Shown: positions 1 through 9,237, counted from the first letter of the stretch. The stretch: DNA of 53,507 nucleotides from Vibrio harveyi NBRC 15634 = ATCC 14126 = KCTC 12724 (GCF_001591145.1 NZ_BCUF01000042.1:1-53507), one strand, 5' to 3'. Notes: generated from the sequence alone by a model not told the origin. Translations and numbers: made by a program.

Positions 1-37
1 AAATCGGCGCCGCGTCTACAAACCAAGTCATTCTCGC

Positions 38-78
38 TGAACCTAGCATCTTGAGGTTACTTGGGTATAACCTTAAAT
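38..78. repeat. Possible Vibrio interspersed intergenic element
   Basis: This short intergenic stretch begins CTGAACCTAGCATCTTGAGG and continues into a small inverted repeat, AGGTTA then TAACCT (about 53-74). I recall very similar text in intergenic regions of many Vibrio genomes, which suggests a dispersed repeat; that is memory and not tested. No second copy was noticed in this window. It could equally be part of the leader of the small gene that starts at 199. Confidence 0.3.
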
Positions 79-198
79 TATTTACGGCTATTAAGCCAAA
101 AAGTCAGCCATCACTGCTTATACTTATAGTCGAGCCACCCAAGTTTTTGTACTTGGCGCGACTTGAACCGACAACCAAACAGTGACCGGAGGGAGACT

Positions 199-372
199 AT
201 GGAACTGCGGAACAAGGCGGGCGACATTGCCAAAATTGCTGACAACCTCACCTTGAAAGAAATAACCGAAATGGGCTACACCGTCGATCTATGCGATGAA
301 GCCTTTGATCCAGGCGAACATTGGAAAGCAGAAGGACAAACGCAAGGTATGGGCGAATACCCTGAAGAATAA
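199..372 (+). CDS. Small uncharacterised protein, 57 aa
   Basis: I do not recognise this family. The protein is 57 residues, acidic at its C-terminus (ends GEYPEE), with no signal peptide, membrane segment or obvious metal motif. The ATG at 199 is chosen because GGAGGGAG lies just upstream (about 188-195) at good spacing; a start at 163 would lack this. The gene stands alone after about 200 bp of leader and converges on the amidohydrolase gene. Strong ribosome binding and clean boundaries make it a likely real gene. Confidence 0.6.
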   Translation: MELRNKAGDIAKIADNLTLKEITEMGYTVDLCDEAFDPGEHWKAEGQTQGMGEYPEE

Positions 373-387
373 TCTATAGAACCTTTT

Positions 388-411
388 AGCCGAGTGAATT
401 ATCGCTCGGCT
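388..411. terminator. Short hairpin between convergent genes
   Basis: The arms AGCCGAG (388-394) and CTCGGCT (405-411) pair around a 10-nt loop between the convergent 57-aa gene and the amidohydrolase gene. T-runs are weak on both sides, so termination efficiency is uncertain. The right arm touches the amidohydrolase stop codon. Confidence 0.45.
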
Positions 412-2099
412 TATTCATCATCAATTTGTTCATACACCACTTCCCCGCGCAGCACTGTCATGAGGACACGTGCTTGTGCTATGTCTTGTGCTTTCAATTG
501 GGTAATATCTTGATCCAATACGGCAAAGTCTGCCGATTTCCCAACATCTATTGAGCCAATTTCCTTCTCTAAACCCAAGCTGTAAGCCGGATGAATTGTA
601 TATGCATCAATCGCAGCGGTAACGTTTGGCAAGCCAGTATCTCCCATCACCAAGCTGTTGGAGATGCCAACCAATGGGTTCAAATCATGCACATTCCAAT
701 CACTGCTTAACGTCACGTTAGCTTTAGTATTATAAAGCGCGCGCAGGTTCATTAAGGCTCTAGTTCGCTTAGCGCCTAAAAAGGCTTCTGCCCATTGATG
801 ATCGTGATACGCCACATAATCGGAACCGACTTGAAAGTCTGCCGTAACGTCCAACTTGGCAAACCTTGGTACATCTTTGCTGTTCACCAGTTCCACATGC
901 GTCAAAGTATAATGACGCTGGTTACCTTGGCTGCGCATTTTTTCAATCGCATTGAGTGATTCGCGAATGCCGCCATCTCCGATAGCATGAATGTGCGCGC
1001 TGTAACCGAGTTTATCGAGCTTGTTTAGCCATTCTGGCATCACTTTTGGTGAGATGTAATTCAACCCATATGGTGAATCAGGCAAGTAAGTATCAAGATA
1101 AGGTGTAAGGGTTTTTGCGGTGCCATTTATAAAGATGCCATCGCTGTACATTTTGACTTGGTTTACCAGTAACAAGCGAGAGGTGTCGTCGGACTGAATG
1201 CGTTTCAAATACGTCAGTTGAGAGTCCATGCTGTCGGTCGGATAGATCCATGGTCGTAAAGAAACACGAGCGGTCAAATCGCCTCGTTTTTCGCTCTCTT
1301 TCCATACTTCATACCAACCTCGCTTCCAGTACATTCGTCCATCACCAATTGTGGTAATGCCGTAGAGCGCAGCTTCTTCTAATCCGGTCAACAAGCCTTG
1401 GTAGCTCACCGCAAACTGCGCACTCATACTGTTCCAAGCCAGCTCCATCACTAAATCACCCGCGTTATCGAGCAAGATGCCATTCAACTCGCCTGTATCC
1501 GGATCTTTGAGAATGCGACCGCCTTGCGGATCGGACGTGGTTTTATCAATGTTCGCCGCTTTCAGCGCAGCCGAGTTAACCCACATCGAGTGAGAGGTTT
1601 GCTCCATTAACACCACAGGCGTATCAGGAAACACCTCATCGATCACTTCGAGAGGTGTGCGTTGGTTTTCTTCCGACAAAGTAGCATCAAGCGTAAAACC
1701 GTAGCCCATCAACCACTCGCCATCTTGGACAAACTCTTTGCAGTCTTGCAGTTGTGGGATTTGCTCATCCAACAAAACGCCAGCTTGCAACAAGCACGTA
1801 CCGCCTGCTTCGGAAGCCGCCTCAAACACATGGTTGTGGTTATCGACAAAGCCCGGTAACAAATAGGTATCGCTTAAATCCACCACTTCCGTGCCATCAC
1901 CAACCCACGCTTGTGCCTTGGCTTTATCGCCAATAAAAGCAATCCGCCCGTCACGCACGGCGACAGCATCGGCTTGCGGATGACCATAAATACCAGCGTT
2001 GATGTACACCATGTCTGCCGTTTGCTCAGCAGCATTCGCCCATGCGCTAAATGCAGACAGCAACACAGCACCAAGAATCCGTCTATGAGGAGTTAACAT
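411..2099 (-). CDS. Exported amidohydrolase (Amidohydro_3 / YtcJ-like)
   Basis: Predicted metal-dependent hydrolase of the amidohydrolase superfamily. The substrate is unknown, but the family acts on amide or ester bonds. The start at 2099 is preferred over an upstream ATG at 2141 because a GGAAGG site sits just before it and it gives a clean signal peptide (positively charged TPHRR, a hydrophobic stretch, then a cut near WANA), so the enzyme should be exported. The metal-binding HxH appears in DNHNHVFEA (about residues 88 and 90 from this start), further candidate ligands in HIHAIGDGG and THVEL, and a C-terminal DWNVHDLNP and HPAYSLG segment typical of YtcJ-like proteins. At 562 residues it is full length for the family. 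It appears monocistronic. Confidence 0.85.
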   Translation of the reverse strand: MLTPHRRILGAVLLSAFSAWANAAEQTADMVYINAGIYGHPQADAVAVRDGRIAFIGDKAKAQAWVGDGTEVVDLSDTYLLPGFVDNHNHVFEAASEAGGTCLLQAGVLLDEQIPQLQDCKEFVQDGEWLMGYGFTLDATLSEENQRTPLEVIDEVFPDTPVVLMEQTSHSMWVNSAALKAANIDKTTSDPQGGRILKDPDTGELNGILLDNAGDLVMELAWNSMSAQFAVSYQGLLTGLEEAALYGITTIGDGRMYWKRGWYEVWKESEKRGDLTARVSLRPWIYPTDSMDSQLTYLKRIQSDDTSRLLLVNQVKMYSDGIFINGTAKTLTPYLDTYLPDSPYGLNYISPKVMPEWLNKLDKLGYSAHIHAIGDGGIRESLNAIEKMRSQGNQRHYTLTHVELVNSKDVPRFAKLDVTADFQVGSDYVAYHDHQWAEAFLGAKRTRALMNLRALYNTKANVTLSSDWNVHDLNPLVGISNSLVMGDTGLPNVTAAIDAYTIHPAYSLGLEKEIGSIDVGKSADFAVLDQDITQLKAQDIAQARVLMTVLRGEVVYEQIDDE

Positions 2100-2178
2100 G
2101 ACACCTTCCGTTGTATTCGCTAACACATTGAGTATATGCAAACTGGTTTAGTTTGCTGTCGGTGCGGGTTAGGCGTCA

Positions 2179-2550
2179 TTATTTCTGTGCACTTGCTTGG
2201 ATTTCCTCTACAAACAGACGCACCTCTTCTAGATAGTTGCCATTCGCACAACCCCAGTCACTCACTTCGATAAATTCACGCGTTAACTGACCACTTTCAT
2301 CATGAATGACGCTTTGGCGAAACAAGTTCCAACTTGCCGACTGTTTTGGATTGTTGGCATCCACATAACGCTCACCATAGCTTTCGATTAACTGGTTGTA
2401 GGCATTCTGACGCTGTTCTGCGTTTGCCGATTCACTCAGTATCACAGCGCAGTTTTTTTCGATGACCTGAACTCGGTCATTGGTTGGCAGCGTCGTTGAG
2501 CATCCTGCTAATATTAGACCCATTAGACCCATTGTTATTCTTGTTTTCAT
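2179..2550 (-). CDS. Small putative lipoprotein, 123 aa
   Basis: The N-terminus MKTRITMGLMGLILAGC is a lipoprotein signal with lipobox LAGC, so the mature protein should be attached to a membrane through its cysteine. The body is about 105 polar residues with a few cysteines and no domain I recognise. The start at 2550 is taken over one at 2577 because AAGGAAAA precedes it and the signal peptide then begins correctly. It lies 80 bp upstream of the amidohydrolase on the same strand and diverges from the M3 peptidase gene. Function unknown. Confidence 0.7.
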   Translation of the reverse strand: MKTRITMGLMGLILAGCSTTLPTNDRVQVIEKNCAVILSESANAEQRQNAYNQLIESYGERYVDANNPKQSASWNLFRQSVIHDESGQLTREFIEVSDWGCANGNYLEEVRLFVEEIQASAQK

Positions 2551-2792
2551 TATTGTTTTCCTTACCTTTAGCACCACTGCGAAAGACCGAATTTTATAAA
2601 CTGCGCTCCACGATTTCTAATCAAAAACGGAAAAACTTTGTGACTGACGTCTGCACATGTAAAAAGTGCGGTAAATTACTGTTTACAAGCCATAAAGAAG
2701 ACAAATGGATTTCACATTCCTTTCTGCTATTTAGACGTGCCATAATCAACGACGATAAAAACCTCAATAAAGCAAACATTTGAAGGATCAAA

Positions 2793-4640
2793 ATGACTGC
2801 AACGGAATACCTAAACGACCTCAACCAACGTTACCTCGCTATCCATCGCACCAAAGAAGACTTCTTTTGGGAAACCTACATGGGCATCAGCGACGACCAC
2901 GATGGTTCGACAAAAGCACAAACCGCTTGGACCAATTTCTTGAGCAACGCCGAACAAATCTCAGCCATCAAAGCGCAACTTGAATCGGCTGAAGCGATCG
3001 CTGATCCACAAGAGAAACAGCAAACGCAAATTGGTTTGCAAGGATGGTTGGCAACATTTGAATCGCACGCGATTGAAGGCGAACAAGCTCAAGCCCAAAA
3101 GAATGCTCTGATTGCATTTGAAGCCGAGTTGTTCGAGAAAAAGCAAAATCACGTCCTGACGTTTACCAATGAAAACGGTGAACAAACCGAGGGCTCTTTG
3201 CCAGTATTGTCTTCGACCATTCGCGCCAATAATCACGAAGAAGTGCGTCAATCAGCACATCAAACGCTACTCGACCTTGAGCAATGGTTGCTGCAAAACG
3301 GCTTTATTGAGCTGATCAAACTGCGTAATCAATTCGCACGTTCTTTGGGCTACGAAACCTTCTTTGACTACTCAGTGAAGAAGACGGAAAAGATGAGCTC
3401 TGAGCAACTGTTCAGCATCTTAGATGACTTTGAACTGCGCACGCGCGATGCTCACCTAAGCAGCTTGGCAAACCTTGCAGAGCAAAAAGGTCAAAGCGCA
3501 CTGACTGGCTATAACTTTGTGTACTCGTTTGCCGGTGACGTCATGCGTGACTTAGACCCGTACGTACCGTTTTCAAAATCACTACGTCGCTGGGTAGAAT
3601 CATTCGGTCGCCTAAATATCGAATACTCAGGCGCAGAGCTGACGCTAGACCTGCTTGATCGTAAAGGCAAATACCCGAACGGTTTCTGTCATGGCCCTAT
3701 CCCATCGTTCTACAACCAAGGCGAATGGGTTGCCGCGCAGGTAAACTTCACCAGTAACGCGAAGCCAGACCAAGTGGGCAGCGGCTATGATGGCATCAAT
3801 ACTCTGTTCCACGAAGGGGGGCACGCTGCGCATTTCGCTAACGTCAAGATGAACGCGCCGTGTTTCTCTCAAGAGTTCGCACCAACTTCCATGGCATACG
3901 CAGAAACACAATCTATGTTCTGTGACAGCCTGCTGACCGATGCCGATTGGCTAAAACAATACGCGTTGGACGCAGAAGGTAACCCAGTACCGGATGAGAT
4001 CATCCAAGCGATGATCAATAGCCGTCAGCCATTCAAAGCGTACGAAGAGCGCAGCATTTTGGTCGTGCCGTATTTTGAACGCGCACTTTACCAATTAAGC
4101 GATGAAGAACTGACGCCAGAACGCATCACAAAGCTGGCACGCGATTGCGAAAAGCAAATCCTTGGTTTGGAGTGCAGCCCACGCCCATTGATGGCGATTC
4201 CACACCTTCTGTCTGATGAAGCAGCGTGTGCCTACCACGGTTACTTGCTAGCACATATGGCGGTTTACCAGACTCGCGCTTACTTCCTCGATAAGTTTGG
4301 CTACCTGACTGACAACCCAGAGATTGGTCCACTACTGGCGAAACATTATTGGCATGCGGGTAACCACCTATCGCACAACGAGACTATCGTTAGTCTCACG
4401 GGTGAAGGCTTTAACGCTAAGTATCTGGCAGACATGTGTAACCTATCCCCAGAACAAGCATGGGAAGTTCAGCAGCAGAAGATTGCTTCGCTGCAAACTC
4501 GTGAACGTGCTCCGGTAGCGTCTTTAAATGCCAGCATCAAAGTGGTGGATGGCAGCAAAGAGCTTGCAAGCAACTCGATCTCAGACGAGCAGATGTGCGA
4601 GCAATTTGAGCACTACATCGAAGAGACTTACGGTCGATAA
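2793..4640 (+). CDS. M3 family oligopeptidase
   Basis: Zinc metallopeptidase of family M3 (thimet oligopeptidase / oligoendopeptidase F group), expected to cut short peptides in the cytoplasm. The zinc motif HEGGH lies at about residues 340-344 (LFHEGGHAAHF), and the third-ligand candidate is Glu371 in MAYAETQS. There is no signal peptide. The length of 615 residues fits the family, and the helical N-terminal half matches the usual M3 lid domain. The start ATG follows AAGGATC at a usable distance. A terminator sits directly after the stop, so the gene is probably transcribed alone. Confidence 0.9.
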   Translation: MTATEYLNDLNQRYLAIHRTKEDFFWETYMGISDDHDGSTKAQTAWTNFLSNAEQISAIKAQLESAEAIADPQEKQQTQIGLQGWLATFESHAIEGEQAQAQKNALIAFEAELFEKKQNHVLTFTNENGEQTEGSLPVLSSTIRANNHEEVRQSAHQTLLDLEQWLLQNGFIELIKLRNQFARSLGYETFFDYSVKKTEKMSSEQLFSILDDFELRTRDAHLSSLANLAEQKGQSALTGYNFVYSFAGDVMRDLDPYVPFSKSLRRWVESFGRLNIEYSGAELTLDLLDRKGKYPNGFCHGPIPSFYNQGEWVAAQVNFTSNAKPDQVGSGYDGINTLFHEGGHAAHFANVKMNAPCFSQEFAPTSMAYAETQSMFCDSLLTDADWLKQYALDAEGNPVPDEIIQAMINSRQPFKAYEERSILVVPYFERALYQLSDEELTPERITKLARDCEKQILGLECSPRPLMAIPHLLSDEAACAYHGYLLAHMAVYQTRAYFLDKFGYLTDNPEIGPLLAKHYWHAGNHLSHNETIVSLTGEGFNAKYLADMCNLSPEQAWEVQQQKIASLQTRERAPVASLNASIKVVDGSKELASNSISDEQMCEQFEHYIEETYGR

Positions 4641-4649
4641 GCGAAACCA

Positions 4650-4682
4650 AGAGCTAGGGTATATACTCCTAGCTCTTTTTCT
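4650..4682 (+). terminator. Rho-independent terminator after the M3 peptidase
   Basis: Perfect stem AGAGCTAGG (4650-4658) / CCTAGCTCT (4669-4677) followed by a T-run. It ends 16 bases before the next start codon, so the DUF924 gene may have its promoter within or just upstream of this hairpin, or depend on read-through. Confidence 0.85.
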
Positions 4683-4697
4683 ATCAGGGAAGCAACC

Positions 4698-5234
4698 ATG
4701 TACCAAGATATCCTGAATTTCTGGTTTGAAGAACTGGAACCAAAAGACTGGTTTGTGAGTAATGCAGACGTCGATAAACAGATCGAAACGCGCTTTCTCA
4801 CCACCTTAGAGCAAGCCGCTCAATCTGAATTGTTTGACTGGCGAGAGACGGCACAAGGTCGCCTCGCAGAGATCATTGTGCTCGACCAATTCTCTCGCAA
4901 TGTTTACCGCAACACGCCAAAAGCGTTCGCTCAAGATGCCCTCGCACTTGCCTTGGCGCAAGAGACGATTCGTTTAGGGTTGGACCAAGAATTGACCGAC
5001 GTTGAACGCAGCTTTTTGTATATGCCATTTATGCACAGTGAGTCTAAGCGGATTCATGAAGAGGCAGAAAAGCTGTTCAAAGCTCTGGGGCGAGAATCTA
5101 ACTACGAATTCGAACTAAAGCATAAGGTGATCATTGATCGCTTTGGTCGCTACCCACACCGCAATGCGATTTTGGGCCGTGATAGCACCGCAGAAGAAGT
5201 GGAATTCTTACAGCAACCTGGTTCCAGTTTTTAA
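4698..5234 (+). CDS. DUF924 family protein
   Basis: Cytoplasmic 178-residue protein of the DUF924 family, recognised by the N-terminal ILNFWFEEL-type start, the GRLAEIIVLDQFSRNVYR core and the FLYMPFMHSES segment. The fold is an all-helical TPR-like bundle in known relatives; no biochemical role is established. The ATG follows AGGGAAGCAACC. It directly follows the M3 peptidase terminator and has no clear operon partner. Confidence 0.85.
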   Translation: MYQDILNFWFEELEPKDWFVSNADVDKQIETRFLTTLEQAAQSELFDWRETAQGRLAEIIVLDQFSRNVYRNTPKAFAQDALALALAQETIRLGLDQELTDVERSFLYMPFMHSESKRIHEEAEKLFKALGRESNYEFELKHKVIIDRFGRYPHRNAILGRDSTAEEVEFLQQPGSSF

Positions 5235-5377
5235 ACACAGCTAGCACAAAATTGAAGCAGGATTATCAATTTATATTTGATAATAAATCAATCATTGTGC
5301 TGTTTATCATTTGGTGATTCGCGACTAATCTTTACCTCGTCAACACGATACATCACGATCAACAGAGGATTTCCACC

Positions 5378-5668
5378 ATGGCTAAATTGACCATCGTCGC
5401 TAACATCATTGCCAAAGCAGACCAAGTAGAATTGGTAAAAGCTGAGCTACTGAAACTGATTGATGTCACTCGTGCCGAGGAAGGTTGCATCAACTACGAC
5501 CTTCACCAAGATAACGAAAACCCAGCGCATTTCACCTTCTACGAAAACTGGGAATCACGCGAACTATGGCGCAAGCACATGGACAACGCGCACCTAGCAC
5601 AATACATGAAAGCAACAGAAGGCGCGGTAGACACCTTCACTCTAAACGAGATGTCGCACATCGCTTAA
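5378..5668 (+). CDS. Putative quinol monooxygenase (ABM domain)
   Basis: A 96-residue ferredoxin-like alpha+beta barrel protein of the antibiotic biosynthesis monooxygenase (ABM) / YgiN group, which act as small cofactor-free oxygenases on quinol-like substrates. Family features are the repeated AKADQVELVKAELLKLI helix, the EEGCINYDLHQD strand and FTFYENWES, followed by a C-terminal histidine (HLAQY). A strong AGAGGA site precedes the ATG. It is monocistronic with its own terminator. Physiological substrate unknown. Confidence 0.85.
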   Translation: MAKLTIVANIIAKADQVELVKAELLKLIDVTRAEEGCINYDLHQDNENPAHFTFYENWESRELWRKHMDNAHLAQYMKATEGAVDTFTLNEMSHIA

Positions 5669-5695
5669 CGCCTTGTACTACGCAGCACGCACTAG

Positions 5696-5727
5696 AAAGC
5701 CAGCAACCATCACCTTGCTGGCTTTTT
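5696..5727 (+). terminator. Rho-independent terminator after the ABM gene
   Basis: Stem AAAGCCAGCAA (5696-5706) and TTGCTGGCTTT (5715-5725) with a T-rich tail. It closes the transcript of the ABM monooxygenase. Confidence 0.85.
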
Positions 5728-5872
5728 GTTTTTCTTTCGCTTGGTCTCTTTTCCCTCCTTTCCGAGCGATTCAAAGCAAGCTTATGAAAACATGAGCAAG
5801 ATCTGGTTATCTCCCCCCTAAGACTGGCAAGATTTAAAGCTACTCACCCTCTGCTGTATCAAAAGGTTTTGC

Positions 5873-6583
5873 ATGAAGTTAGACGCCGTATTGTGGGATT
5901 ACGATGGCACCCTAGTAAATTCTGTTCCGAAAAATATCGACATCACCAAAGCGATATTGTCCGTTGTAGCGCCGCACCTGACCGGGGATAACTTACCGAA
6001 ATACCTACGCAGTGAAGCGGATTATCATCATGCCAATCACGCAGCGAAAAACTGGCAAGAACTGTACGTAAACTACTATGGTATGTCCCAAGACGAAATG
6101 CTCATAGCCGGCACCATGTGGGCAGAGCACCAAGAACAAAACCAAACACCAGTGGATCTATTCAATGGTATTGCCAATGTGGTGAATGCGTTCGCGCACC
6201 TGCCACACGGAGTCTGCTCTCAGAACTCGCAATCCAACATTCGCAACGTACTTAGCGCCAACCAAATCAATGCACCGTTTAAAGCCGTCGTGGGCTACGA
6301 TGATGTGTCCAATGGACATCAGAAGCCGGATCCTTTTGGTGGCATCAAATGCATTGAATCCATCTTTGGGCACACGGATAAACAGCTGCTGATGTACATT
6401 GGTGACCACGAAGCGGACACGCTTTTTGCACGCAATATCGAGCAACATTTAGGTAGCAACTGCAAAGTGATTGCCGTAGCAGCAGCGTACAGTGGCGCTC
6501 AACCGCAGCACTGGAACGCCCAGCCAGATTATGTGGCACATCAAGTAGACGACTTAATCGACATCATTGGTAATTACGCTTAG
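5873..6583 (+). CDS. HAD family hydrolase (phosphoglycolate phosphatase-like)
   Basis: Cytoplasmic phosphatase of the haloacid dehalogenase superfamily. Motif I is WDYDGTLV with the nucleophile and acid/base Asp at residues 9 and 11; motif II is the Ser in GVCSQNS; a motif III Lys occurs in HQKPDPF; motif IV is YIGDHEADT. The cap is a helical type-1 cap as in phosphoglycolate phosphatases, but the true substrate cannot be read from sequence. The gene stands alone; a hairpin without a T-run (6631-6656) follows it. Confidence 0.85.
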   Translation: MKLDAVLWDYDGTLVNSVPKNIDITKAILSVVAPHLTGDNLPKYLRSEADYHHANHAAKNWQELYVNYYGMSQDEMLIAGTMWAEHQEQNQTPVDLFNGIANVVNAFAHLPHGVCSQNSQSNIRNVLSANQINAPFKAVVGYDDVSNGHQKPDPFGGIKCIESIFGHTDKQLLMYIGDHEADTLFARNIEQHLGSNCKVIAVAAAYSGAQPQHWNAQPDYVAHQVDDLIDIIGNYA

Positions 6584-6630
6584 CCTCAACATGCACAACA
6601 CTGAAAACCCGAAAACCATCTCGAAGACAG

Positions 6631-6656
6631 AAAGCCTTTTGCTCTCTTAAGGCTTT
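6631..6656 (+). terminator. Weak hairpin after the HAD gene
   Basis: The arms AAAGCCTT (6631-6638) and AAGGCTTT (6649-6656) form an 8-bp stem. Only GTGTATCG follows, with no T-run, so this is at best a weak terminator. Confidence 0.35.
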
Positions 6657-6738
6657 GTGTATCGTACATGCCTTGTGCTGGCTTACTCGGCTCACGCGCA
6701 ACTTCAGACCATTCACACTCAATACCTAAGGTAACGCA

Positions 6739-7056
6739 ATGATCACATGGCCTTGTTTACTTAAACTCGATGGTGACGATGAACTGGTGTATTTAGCTTC
6801 ACCAAAGCAGCTAAATGCAGAATGCCAAGCGTTGATTTGGGGTCAGGATGACATAGTGATTGATACGCAAGGTCATTGCTTTGCATTGAAAACCAGTGCC
6901 AACAACACGGTGGAATTGGACCTTTTGCCACAAACATTGAATGTGCAGCAAGTGACAGAGCTGATTCAAAAGCACGAATTTAGCAAAGCACAACGTTGCA
7001 TCATCAAAATCCATTTTGTGTCGGTCCAGCAAGCGATAGAAGCGTTGGCTGATTAA
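6739..7056 (+). CDS. DUF4144-type hypothetical protein
   Basis: A 105-residue cytoplasmic protein starting MITWPCLLKLDGDDELVYL, which I associate with the Vibrio DUF4144 family. It has no signal peptide, membrane segment or catalytic motif. The start follows AAGGTAACGCA. It sits between the HAD phosphatase and the methyltransferase on the same strand but is separated from both by more than 100 bp, so co-transcription is uncertain. Function unknown. Confidence 0.7.
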   Translation: MITWPCLLKLDGDDELVYLASPKQLNAECQALIWGQDDIVIDTQGHCFALKTSANNTVELDLLPQTLNVQQVTELIQKHEFSKAQRCIIKIHFVSVQQAIEALAD

Positions 7057-7195
7057 CAATTACGCCCTTGTTTTTATGCTGAGATAAAAACATAAGCACA
7101 TGAATTTCGATACTTTCTCATTTTGAGACTCATAATCACTAAAAACAGCGGAGTGATTCTTGCTACCTCAATCTTTTGGCTTTGAGGAAAATGAC

Positions 7196-7924
7196 ATGCA
7201 AGAAAAAGTTCGCCAATTGGATGCGCAGCAAACCACCTCATTTGACACGGAATACATCGATAAAGGCATGTTTGAAGTACTAACCAAACAACTCAACATG
7301 CTCTATCCTACCCAGCAGCCTTTTCACCTACTCGATGTAGGTGGCGGGAATGGAATGTATGCAGATAAGATTTTGAATCATTATCCCAATGCTCAAGTCA
7401 CGCTTATCGAGCCAGAAGCGTCACTCATCGCCAAAAACCGTCCCAACCCAAACAAACATCTGGTCTGCCACCTTTTCCAAGATGCTGCGCTTGAAAGCAG
7501 TTTTGATATCATCCAGTTCAACTGGGTCTTGCATCACTTTGTTACCGACACCTATCAGTCCACCAAGCAAGTACAGCAAGAGGCTCTTCATTGTGCCTAC
7601 CGGCATTTAACCCCAGGAGGGCTGATTGTCATGTTTGAAAACTTCTACGAAGGGCTTTTAGTGAACAATTTACCCAGTTCACTGATTTATCGATCTACCT
7701 CATCCAAGCTACTAGCACCGCTCACTCAACGACTAGGTGCGAACACTGCGGGCGTTGGTGTCTGCTTCCATAGTCGTACTACTTGGCACGATATGATCAT
7801 TGAAGCGGGCTTTAAAACCGTCTTGCACGTTCCCTTCTATGCCTTTGGTAATTTGAGTAGTCTCAAGACCAAAGCGTTGCATTTGCGAAAACAAAATGTG
7901 GGATTATTGATTGGTAAAAAGTAG
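7196..7924 (+). CDS. Class I SAM-dependent methyltransferase
   Basis: Predicted S-adenosylmethionine-dependent methyltransferase. Motif I is LLDVGGGNGMYADKI, followed by an acidic end of strand 2 (VTLIEPEA), motif IV FDIIQFNWVLHHF and a late strand with LTPGGLIVMFENF, the classic order of the class I Rossmann fold. The substrate is unknown. The ATG at 7196 is chosen because GAGGA lies 7-8 bases upstream; a TTG at 7160 would add 12 residues. The gene precedes the Gfo/Idh-like gene by 60 bp on the same strand, so the two may act in one pathway. Confidence 0.8.
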   Translation: MQEKVRQLDAQQTTSFDTEYIDKGMFEVLTKQLNMLYPTQQPFHLLDVGGGNGMYADKILNHYPNAQVTLIEPEASLIAKNRPNPNKHLVCHLFQDAALESSFDIIQFNWVLHHFVTDTYQSTKQVQQEALHCAYRHLTPGGLIVMFENFYEGLLVNNLPSSLIYRSTSSKLLAPLTQRLGANTAGVGVCFHSRTTWHDMIIEAGFKTVLHVPFYAFGNLSSLKTKALHLRKQNVGLLIGKK

Positions 7925-7986
7925 CTAATTCGCTATTAAAATTTGTTAATCTGGCACGATGAAACGTGTGAATAGTGAAGCCGCTT

Positions 7987-9237
7987 ATGAACAAGGTCGT
8001 ATTGGTATTTGGTGGATTGGGGAGCGCCAAATCGTCTGTGGTGGGTTTGTATAAGAACCTTCTGCACACCTTAAGTTCTCGCTTTGATGTCGTCGCCATT
8101 GACCCTGCAGTTCAACATCCCAAGTCCTGTGCATCGCAGTTTCAATTCCCTTACTCCGCTCGCTACGCCAGTTTCGATATGTTTTTACAGGCTCATTCAC
8201 ACACTGATGTTGTTGCCGCCTTCGTTCTAACACCGGTCGGCACACATCTTTCCATCATTGAACAAGTGAGTAATGCCCTCGACATTCAAAACCTGTTGTT
8301 TGTGGTTGAGAAACCGTCCTTCTCTTTAGCTGAAATCGACACAGGCTTTAACCAAGTCATTCCTAAGCTTAAACGTCGCGGAGCACTGTTTTACTTTATT
8401 GATACCGCTTTGGTTTCCCCTTCGTTGGAAGCACTCTTTGCCGATTCATCTATCGCGCTACCTGACTCTGCCCCGCGCAAGGTTATCGCGATTGCAGCCG
8501 ACAACCCCATCGACAAGCATGAAGCAATCCAAGACTTCCGTTTTGAAAACCGAATTGAATTACTCAACGCGAGAAAGCTACTTAACTTAGCCACCAGCGG
8601 CGGCGGAGGTTATGGCTTTGATATGGGCATCCATGCGATTGCTGGGCTAGTTCGCTACCTGCATAAATCCGGCATAGGAGACTCGCAAGTTGAACTAAAA
8701 CAGATCCGTGCCGAACGTATTAACGAATCGCAATTGGAGTACACACAAGGCGCTGAAACCCATCTCTATATCGAAGGCGAACTCACACCTCCGGAGGGCA
8801 ATATTGAAGTCGTGATTGAGGCAGGAAAAGCGGGTGATATTTGGGACAGACGGTTGGAACTGCACTACACAGACCGCGTCATCGCAATTGGCTTTGGCAC
8901 ACTCAAGCATCCTCCTTATCTTTGGGAGAGAAGCCCCAATGGCATCAAGAGCACCACATTTGATGTTTCTGGCTCAGGTTATGCGATGCACTTTAACGAC
9001 ATCCTATGCGCGCTTGGTTTTGACGCAGAGCCTTTGCTCTCACAACAAGAAAGCGAAGCCTTGATGTCACAATCGATGAACTTGCTGCGCTGCGTATTTG
9101 ACGCCATCGGCGATACCCATCAAGTTCGCGAACGAAACATTACCGTGGCTGATAAACACATGCCCAAATACCTATCGGAAGCAGAGCTAGAGATTAGGAA
9201 AGAGCTCAGTCAATACCTCAACAGTTTGATTCATTAA
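7987..9237 (+). CDS. Gfo/Idh/MocA-like oxidoreductase
   Basis: Probable NAD(P)-binding oxidoreductase-type protein. The N-terminus KVVLVFGGLGSAKSS is a Rossmann-like first strand and loop but departs from the usual GxGxxG, and resembles a degenerate P-loop. The VVEKP segment (about residue 105) is the conserved EKP motif of Gfo/Idh proteins, and GFDMGIHAIAGLVRYL matches their D-x-x-x-H region. Length (416 aa) is slightly above the family norm. ATG 7987 is preferred for a compact Rossmann start; GTG 7975 is an alternative, and neither has a strong ribosome site. It lies between a methyltransferase and a LysR gene. Substrate unknown. Confidence 0.65.
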   Translation: MNKVVLVFGGLGSAKSSVVGLYKNLLHTLSSRFDVVAIDPAVQHPKSCASQFQFPYSARYASFDMFLQAHSHTDVVAAFVLTPVGTHLSIIEQVSNALDIQNLLFVVEKPSFSLAEIDTGFNQVIPKLKRRGALFYFIDTALVSPSLEALFADSSIALPDSAPRKVIAIAADNPIDKHEAIQDFRFENRIELLNARKLLNLATSGGGGYGFDMGIHAIAGLVRYLHKSGIGDSQVELKQIRAERINESQLEYTQGAETHLYIEGELTPPEGNIEVVIEAGKAGDIWDRRLELHYTDRVIAIGFGTLKHPPYLWERSPNGIKSTTFDVSGSGYAMHFNDILCALGFDAEPLLSQQESEALMSQSMNLLRCVFDAIGDTHQVRERNITVADKHMPKYLSEAELEIRKELSQYLNSLIH

